This document shows, piece by piece, positions 24,501 to 33,500 of a stretch of 64,000 nt of DNA. Every line of letters begins with the position of its first letter. Position 1 is the stretch's first letter. Source of the stretch: Balaenoptera acutorostrata (lineage: Eukaryota > Chordata > Mammalia > Artiodactyla > Balaenopteridae); NCBI RefSeq assembly GCF_949987535.1, contig NC_080074.1, positions 26,371,268 to 26,435,267 on the forward strand, read 5' to 3'. Below the pieces are notes generated by a model that saw only the letters and a program-made list of their open reading frames with translations, was not told the origin of the DNA and searched no databases. A program made the position numbers and the translations under genes.

Positions 24501-27500
24501 GTTTTTTCTGAGTCTTCCTCAACAATGCCAATGTATTTTCTTACTAAGAGCTGTAGCACAGGCCATTAAAAACTTTGACTTTTTTAATCAGTTGGCTCTG
24601 TTCTTTTCCCTGTCCTTTGTTCACTGGTTGATTACCTTGGTTAGCTGTTTCCTCTTTTAAACTTCAGGATCAGAGGTTAAGGTGAAAACCGTATTACTTC
24701 AGACTTTTCCATCCTGTTTGCTTTTAACCTTTTCCTCATGTTTGTAAAATGTTAAAGTAATACTGAAGTATAGAAATATAAAGTAAAACTTTACTCTCCA
24801 GAGGTAACTAACCCCACTGTTAAAGTTTGGTTTCCTACCAGATCTTTTCCATGCCACATTCAATCAAATACACAAATACTTACACATCCTATTCTTTGCC
24901 TTTTTTTTTCCACTTATATAATGGACGTCTTATATCAGCATGTATGTTCTCCTATTCTTCTTAATGGCTACCTAAGTATTCCATTTTACGGATTTATTAT
25001 AATTTACTTATCCCCTGTTAGTAAACATTTCGGTTGTTGCTAGTGTTTTGCTGGTGGTCGTGTTATATCCAAAGCTACAATAAGCGTTGTAGCATTGTAT
25101 ATATATTTTTTCCTACTTGTATTAGTATTTCTACAAAATAGCTTCTTACAAGTGGAATTGTTGAGTCTAAGAGGGTATATACATTATAGTTTTTTGGCAG
25201 GTACTACCAAATTGTCCTCCAAAAACTATTCAGTCAGTTTATGCTCATACAAGCAATGAATGGGAATGAATGCTTATTTCCTCACACCCTCCTCAATACT
25301 GGATTTTATCCATCTTTTCTGATAAATGAAAATAGTATCTTGTTATCTCTTAGTTCATTTGATTTAGTTTGAAATTGAATCTTTTTCTTTTTTTTCTTTT
25401 TTTGGCCACATAGCTTGCAGGATCTTAGTTCCCTGACCAGGGATTGAACCCGGGCCCTTGGCAGTGAGAGCACGGAGTCCTAACCACTGGACCACCAGGG
25501 AATTCCCAAGATTGAAATTTTAATCATTTTTATATGGAGATTTTTAAAAAATTTATTTATTTTTTGGCTGTGTTGGGTCTTTGTTGCTGCACACAGGCTT
25601 TCTCTAGTTGCGGGGGGCAGGGGCTACTCTTTGTTGTGGAGTGTGGGCTTCAGTAGTTGTGGCATGCAGGCTTCAGTAGTTGTGGCTTGCGGGCTCTAGA
25701 GCGCAGGCTCAGTAGTTGTGGCACACGGGCTTAGTTGCTCCATGGCATGTGGGATCTTCCCTGACCAGGGCTCGAACCCATGTCCCCTGCATTGGCAGGT
25801 GGATTCTTAACCACTGCGCCACCAGGGAAGCCCTATGTGGAGATTTAAAAATACTGATTTTCTCTTCATTTAAACTTTACTTTCAAATAGATTTTGATAG
25901 CCAATTTCTTATGGCAAGTAAGTCTTCTCAGATACTGAATGGAAATGAGAGATCAGCTTGGAGATAAAATTTCACCTGAATAATTCCCAGTGAGAAAAAT
26001 TACTTTCCATACTCTGAAGTTGACAATATTAGCATTTGTTTGAATATATTCAATTCTTAAATAAAATGTAATGTTGTAAAGGTGGCTATGGTTCTTAACT
26101 TGATGAATGATTTATGTTAAACATGCTGATTATCCTATGGATTATCCTAATTTTAAAGATTTATTAAGAAAAATGTTCAAGTGCCTTTTATCAGGATGTA
26201 CATATTTCCTATAGGATGTTCTTAGCACCTTAAATCTCTTTAGAGAAAGGGAAAAGAAATCTCATTCTTTTGTTATCTTGTTTATAATAAAATATATAGT
26301 TCTTGGTTTAAAGATTGCTTAATTGGAAAATGGTCGTGAGTTCTCACTTCTGCCTGTTCTGTATGCCCCACAATCAAAAATCATTTGCAGATTCATTTTA
26401 TATGCTGTCTACTGTGCTGTTCACTGAGATACAGAAATGAATAAAGGAGTCTGTGCATTCAATGAGGTTTTAATCTAGTATAGGAGACAGATTCCTAAAC
26501 CAATAAATTAGAATACCATGAAATAAGTGTAAAATATGAGTATATTTATGGCACTGAAGGAGTGTGATTAACTATCTTGAGGAGAAGAATGTGGTAAGAA
26601 TGTTTCAGTTAAAAAAGTGAGCTCTGGGACTTCCCTGGCGGTCCAGTGGTTAAGGTTCTGCGCTTCCATTGCAGGGGGCACAGGTTCGATCCCTGATCGG
26701 AGAATTCACATCCCACCTGCTGTGCAGCGCAGCAAAAAAAAAAAAAAGTGAGCTCTTAGTTATATTTTGAGGGATAAATAGGAATTAGCCAGTAAAACAA
26801 ATTGGGGAAAGCACGTTCCAAGAAGGGAGGGCAGCATTTAGTAATTCAGTCATCGGTTTTTATTGAACACCTACTACATGCTGGTTATCACCTCAACAAG
26901 TTTACCATTGTTCTTCCCTCTTCCTGAAATATTAGTTCTCTAGGGTTTTTTTGTTTGTTTTTGTTTAAGTTCTTTCCCATCTTTCTCTACTTAGATGTCA
27001 GCCCCTCAGAAAGGCCTTCTCTCTGCTCCCACCCCATTTTCCAATGCATCATCCTACTTTATAGTAATGTAGAATTTTCATTACCAGAAACTAATGTTTG
27101 TATAACCATATATATATATGTGTGTGTGTATAATATTTATATAAAATATTTGAAGTGATTTTTTTTTAATATGTTTCCCTTCTGTTTCATGAAGGCAGAC
27201 TTTATTCATCTTGTTTATTGCTTTTTCTCCGGTGCCTAGAACAGTGCCTGGCATATACTTTATTGTCATGGCCTATTCACCTAATTCTTATATTTGTGTC
27301 TCATAACAACTCTTTGAGCAAGATATAGGACATACAGTGTCTCTGTATTTTATATAGTTAAGCACCTGAGACCCAGGACTCTTATTTGCCTAATTTCAGT
27401 CAGTGGATCTAGGTTTTATAACCCTGGTGGCTTGATACCTATTCTAGTACTTGTTCTACTTTCTCAAGCTGCTGAGATTTTTTTATTCAAAAACTCAGGA

Positions 27501-30500
27501 AAAGCCTTCTGACCTTTCTTATCTTTGCTAATCCCGGCAAAATCTTTGGTGTCTCATTTATGGGATACTTAAATCTCATCTGAAACATAGAATAAACCAA
27601 TTCTCCCAGGAAATTGGTTGGTTATCTGTCATCAGATAATTCTAACTGCCCTTTTTAAGATGGTTTTTAAATGTATGCTTTTGCTTTTAATTTTTTTTTA
27701 AACACATGTACTCCATCTGTTTCCATGAAATGTGGGCTTAAAGCCCCAACTTTTAGTTTGAAATACTACTTGCAACTGTTCTTATAAACTGGCTGATTGA
27801 TTAACGAACTAGCTAATTAAATTTCTAAACCTTATCAACTAAAGTCAGGTATACAAAATAAAGAATTGATCAAGTCCATTCCCAGTTGGCCATTTAGAAT
27901 AATTTTAGTTCAGTAACATTGTATTTTTAAATATATGAGTCAATTGTAAAGTTTTATAAAATATATTTTAATATTTGATGTTTGTTTATTTTGTTTTTAT
28001 AGGCAAGAAAACAGTATATTATTGGTGAAAGCCTACTGGAATGAACTTTTTACTCTTGGTCTTGCCCAGTGCTGGCAAGTGATGAACGTAGCAGCTATAT
28101 TAGCGACATTTGTCAATTGTCTTCACAGTAGCCTTCAACAAGGTAAAAAGCACCTTATTTATTTCCTTTTCTAAGATATGAGAGGGGACGTCAGTTTTAT
28201 AGTATTATGTTTAAAGTTAGATATTAAAAGATACCAACATCCTTTTTACTTTAGATAATTTTTACATTTTGATAAATTCATTCTTTAATCACCCAAAAAT
28301 AGTTTTAAATGAGAGCACAACAAAACTGAAACAAGCGTATTTAAGTGCTATTTCTGATCAGGCCTCGTGAATTTTTTGTACTTGGATATACATACCAAAG
28401 AATCCAGGGTAAGTTATATAGAGATGATCAAATATTTATAAATGTATACTTCCCACCAGTTTTTTTTTTTTTTGGTGGGGGTGCTGCGTTGGGTCTTCGT
28501 TGCTGTGCGTGGGCTTTCTCTAGTTGCGGCAAGCAGGGGCTGCTCTTTGTTGAGGTGCACGCTCTTCTCATTGCGGTGGCTTCTCTTGCTGTGGAGCACG
28601 GGCTCCAGGCACGCGGGCTCAGTAGTTCTGGCTTGTGGGCTCTAAAGCGCAGGCTCAGTAGTTGTGGCACACGGGCTTAGTTGCTCCGCGGCATGTGGGA
28701 TCTTCCCAGACCAGAGATCAAACCGGTGTCCCCTGCATTGGCTGGCGGATTCTTAACCACTGCACCACCAGGAAAGTCCCCCCCACCAGTGTTTAAACTG
28801 CCTTTCTTCATTGTAGCCCTTTGAATCCCAAGATAGGCTAAACTTTTTTTTTAATCAATTCATCAGGATGTATTCTCTCACTTAAACAGTACTAAAGAGT
28901 CACAGAACAATCCTAAGTCTTTTTCCTTTTCTTGATGCCAAGGTGATTACAACTCCCATTCATTTGAGGAGACAGGCAAGTAGGCACTGATTTATAAATG
29001 TTTAGCTTCAGAATGGCTTGTGACTAACCAAGAAGGTGCCCCATCCTCAAGTGGGAAGAACTACTTTTTTGAGTTCAGGAATAATTTATAAGTTGAGAAT
29101 TACATTTACTTCCTTTGCATATTCCATTTCCCATTGTTTTACATTATTTTTAAAATATCTGCTTCCTCCTCTTATTTAAGTGCAGAGAAATAACCTTAAA
29201 ATCTCATCAACAGTAGATCTACCAGAAGGCAGTACTATATAAACACAATAAATTTTAAAAGTTATGAAATTTTATTTTACTCAGATTTTCTTTGGTCTTG
29301 GCAGTAATTTTTGCTAACTGTTTTTGTTGTAGTAGTACGGGTAACTTAAAAATCTAGATGGTTTTGCTTATTTTTTTCAACCAATATAAGCTTAAATAAA
29401 ATCCTGTTACCAAAATTTGAGTCTTTTGTACTTTGGTTGGTTGGCCAGTTTTCTAGTCTTTATAGCTTATATTCTCAAAGGTACATCTTGAAAGGAAACA
29501 TTACATTTAGGGTTTTTTATATTAACAGCCTGTTTTGTTTTTTCTTGAACAACGTCTGAAGATCATTAATTAATTTCATTTAAACTTGCAGAGATACTGA
29601 ATTTTAAACATTTAAAAAATTGGTTATATACAGAGCTGGAAATTAGAAAGAAATATATTGGATAAAAATAGTCATGCATTTTTGCTGAAAATTAGAAGCT
29701 TTTGTTTGTTTCTTTGTTTTTAATTAAAGATAAAATGTCAACAGAAAGAAGAAAATTATTGATGGAACACATCTTCAAACTACAGGAGTTTTGTAACAGC
29801 ATGGTAAAACTCTGCATTGATGGATATGAATATGCCTACCTGAAGGCAATAGTACTCTTCAGTCCAGGTATATAAACATTTACTTCTTATTTAAAATGCA
29901 GTGTTTGAGGATGTGGAGAAATTAGAACCCTCATACATTGCCGTTGGGACTGTACATCGATGCAAAGTGGCAACAACCCAAGTGTCCCATCAAACAAATG
30001 AATAAGCAAAATATAATATATAGATACAATGGAATATCATTCAGCCATAAAAAGTAATGAAATTCTGATACATGCCACCATGGATGAACCTTGAAAACAG
30101 TATGCAAGTGAAAGAAGTCAGTCACAAAAGACCACATATTATATGATTCCATTTATCTGAAGTGTCTAGAATAGGCAAATCTGTAGAGAGATTAGTGGCT
30201 ACCAGGGACTAAGGAGAGGGGAGAATGGAGAGTGACTGCTAATGGGTACAGTTTCTTTTGGGGTGAACAAAAATGTTCTAAAATTAGATTGCAGTGATGC
30301 TTGCACAACTCTGTGAATATACTAAAAAAACTATTGAATTGTATACTTTAAATTGGTGAAATTTATGGTTGTTAGACATCTGGGTATGAAAAGGAAAATT
30401 GAAGAAATCAGTGAAATGACATCATAGACTTTTAGTCCTGTTCAACACTTGAATGTTTAGATATATTTTGCTAGGCATCATTAAAAGGCAAAAAAGAGAG

Positions 30501-33500
30501 ATGAGGATTGCTTTGTTAATGGGTTAAATTTCCAAACATCTTATTAGAGTTTCCAACAAATAGAAAAATGGATCTCTTATCTTTCTGCCAGTTTCTAGTT
30601 TTCATGTATAGTAAAATGACAGTAAAGCTAACAATCAATTTTAGAACACGAAAAATTGGCTGTTCTCTTAGGCTCTGTATTTTTTCATTTTGGTATGTAT
30701 TTCTGTTACTGTGTATCATAATAAAATTATCTGAGGAAAACTGCTTCTTACCTTCAATGATATCAGTAAGATAATTAAAGCTTTTTTGTACTATTTCTCC
30801 TAATGTTCAGATAAGTTAATAACATGTATCACCATTTTTATCACAACCAATTTGCCACCTTCATTTTTGTTAAAATTGAAAGAACATAGATTCAACAATA
30901 GAATTATAATGTAATTTTGTTTTAGTAAGTATTCTATTTCTCTTGCCACTTTTTTTATTCTCTTCAGTCAGGGCAGCACTTTCCATATTTTAGGCATAAG
31001 TTTTATGAAATTCTTTTTAACATTTCCATTTTAGTGAAATATAGGTTATTTCATGTTGGTATATTATTCTTCTGATAGAGATGATGTTCAGAGTTTCATA
31101 ATTTTATAAGTATTTTTTTAACCTAACCATGGTGAAAGGAAGGTTTTCTTACTAAAAAAATATAGGGGCTTCCCTGGTGGCGCAGTGGTTGAGAATCTGC
31201 CTGCCAACGCAGGGGACTCGGGTTCGAGCCCTGGTCTGGGAAGATCCCACATGCTGCAGAGCAACTGGGCCCGTGAGCCACATTACTGAGCCTGCGCGTC
31301 TGGAGCCTGTGCTCCGCAACAAGAGAGGCCGCGATAGTGAGAGGTCCGCGCACCGCGATGAAGAGTGGCCCTGGCTTGCCACAACTAGAGAAAGCCCTCG
31401 CACAGAAACGAAGACCCAACACAGCCATAAATAAATTAATTAATTTAAAAAAAAAAATATATATATAGAATATAATCTTCATGAGGGGTGGGTGAAATGG
31501 ATGAAGGAGGATCAGGAGGTACAAACTTCCAGTTATAAAATAAATACGTCACAGTGATGTAATTTACAGCTTGGTGACAATAGTCACTATATTATAAACT
31601 TGAAATTTGCTAGAAAGTAAATCTTAAACGTTCTCATCATAAGAAAAAAATTTTTTGCAACTTTGAATGGTAACAGATGGTAACTAGACTTATTGTGGTG
31701 ATCATTTTGCAGTGTATACAAATGTCAAATCATTATCTTGTATACCTTAAACAGATATAATGTATGTCAATTATACTTCAGTTAAAATATATATTATTAT
31801 TTTAATTAAATTTTAAAGAATATAATCTGCAGATATTTCATTGGTTAAAAATACTTTCAATACTGTATGCTAACACATATATATGAAATCTAAAAAAAAA
31901 AAAGGTTCTGAAGAACCTAGGGGCAAGACAGGAATAAAGATGCAGACATAGAGAGTGGACTTGAGGACACAGGGAGGGGGAAGGGTAAGCTGGGACGAAG
32001 TGAGAGAGTGGCATGGACTTATATATACTACCAAATGTAAAATAGCTAGTGGGAAGCAGCCTCATAACACAGGGAGATCAGCTGGGTGCTTTGTGACCAC
32101 CTAGAGGGGTGGGATAGGGAGGGTGGGAGGGAGATGCAAGAGGGAGGAGATATGGGGATATATGTATACATATAGCTGATTCACTTTGTTATAAAGCAGA
32201 AACTGACACACCATTGTAAAGCAATTATACTCCAATAAAGATGTTAAAAAAATACTTTTAACTAAGCTAAGTCATTTTTTTGTTTCTGTTGAAAGCAAAC
32301 GGATCAAAACCCCTTCCATCACTTTTGGAATAGAAAAACCTATTTATTTTATTTGAACCCAGTGGTTTCAATTTTTTTTTTTTTTTTTTTTTTTTTACCA
32401 CAAAGCAAGTATGGTTTTATTTACTGGTTTGCTGGCCTGGAACTCCCAGTCCGTGGGGTGCACAAACTAAAGAGATAAATTATAACATGGTGTTCAGTGT
32501 CACAATATAGATAATGACAGCTAGTGGAGACATGGAGATTGTTTTTTTTTTTGCAGCTATATTTATTTATTATTATTATTTTTTTAACATCTTTACTGGA
32601 GTATAATTGCTTTACAATGGTGTGTTAGTTTCTGCTTTATAACAAAGTGAATCAGTTATACATATACATATATTCCCATATCTCTTCCCTCTTTCAATTT
32701 TTATTAGATGTTAGAATACATGTATGAGATAAAATAGTTTTAAGGGTTTAAAGTACAATGCCTGGTTTTTAGTGGTTGGGTTATTAAATATATTATTTGT
32801 GGAATGAAAGAGCAACACATATGATGGGGCGCTTTTTTTTGACTGAATTATTTTTCCCACCCTCTTTCATCTCCACTTGGTGCCTTATTAAATGAGTATT
32901 CAGAACTAAAGTAACAATATATTCCTTAATGTTTCAGATCATCCAGGCCTAGAAAACATGCAACAGATTGAGAAATTTCAGGAAAAGGCTTATGTGGAAT
33001 TCCAAGATTACATAACCAAAACATATCCAGATGACACCTACAGGTATCTAGAAGTTAAATACTGTTTAATTAAATTCATCTTAAAAATTTTTGTGAATCT
33101 ATTTCATTGTTTTCCATTCCAAGTGTAATTAAATTTAGTCAACTTTGACCTTTGAAATAGTTAATGCTATTAAAAGTGGTAGTGTATTGTTGTAAGTACT
33201 TTACGTGTAATATTTTATGTAAGGAGACTTTAGCACAGAGAGGTTAAGTAACTCGCTCAAAGTCACACAATAAACAGCAGAGCCAGGTAGGCTGACTCTC
33301 ACACCCAAACTCTTCAGTTGAAATAATGGATTTTATTAGTAAAAGGGATGAAAAATGGATGAATAATAAAACACCATTAGACGATTTGATAATTAATTTT
33401 GAAATTTGGCTTATGATATTTCTAACAAGGTATTTCTTACCATTGTCCTTTCAGAAAAAAAATCACTTTTTTAATAAACTCAATTTTTGAGTAACTAAGC

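Larger units (their letters stand above)
20696..28002 (+). other. NR2C1: NR2C1 intron (7.3 kb)
   Basis: Largest NR2C1 intron in the window. It contains a MIR, the nested SINE complex (23720-24359), an L1 fragment, three more SINEs and L2 pieces. 20700-23390 has no repeat I recognise. Confidence 0.75.
29868..32937 (+). other. NR2C1: NR2C1 intron
   Basis: 3070-bp intron packed with retroelements: an old L1 end (29906-30385), a young CHR SINE, two further L1 ends, an mRNA-like retrocopy tail (32372-32540) and a short reverse L1 end. 30390-31140 and 32700-32930 show nothing I can name. Confidence 0.8.

Noticed and set aside
31123..31524. 133-codon minus-strand frame (and similar frames reading SLVAASGGHSS or SSCGARA)
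   Set aside because: These are translations of CHR SINEs, seen at nearly every reverse SINE copy, and are not genes.
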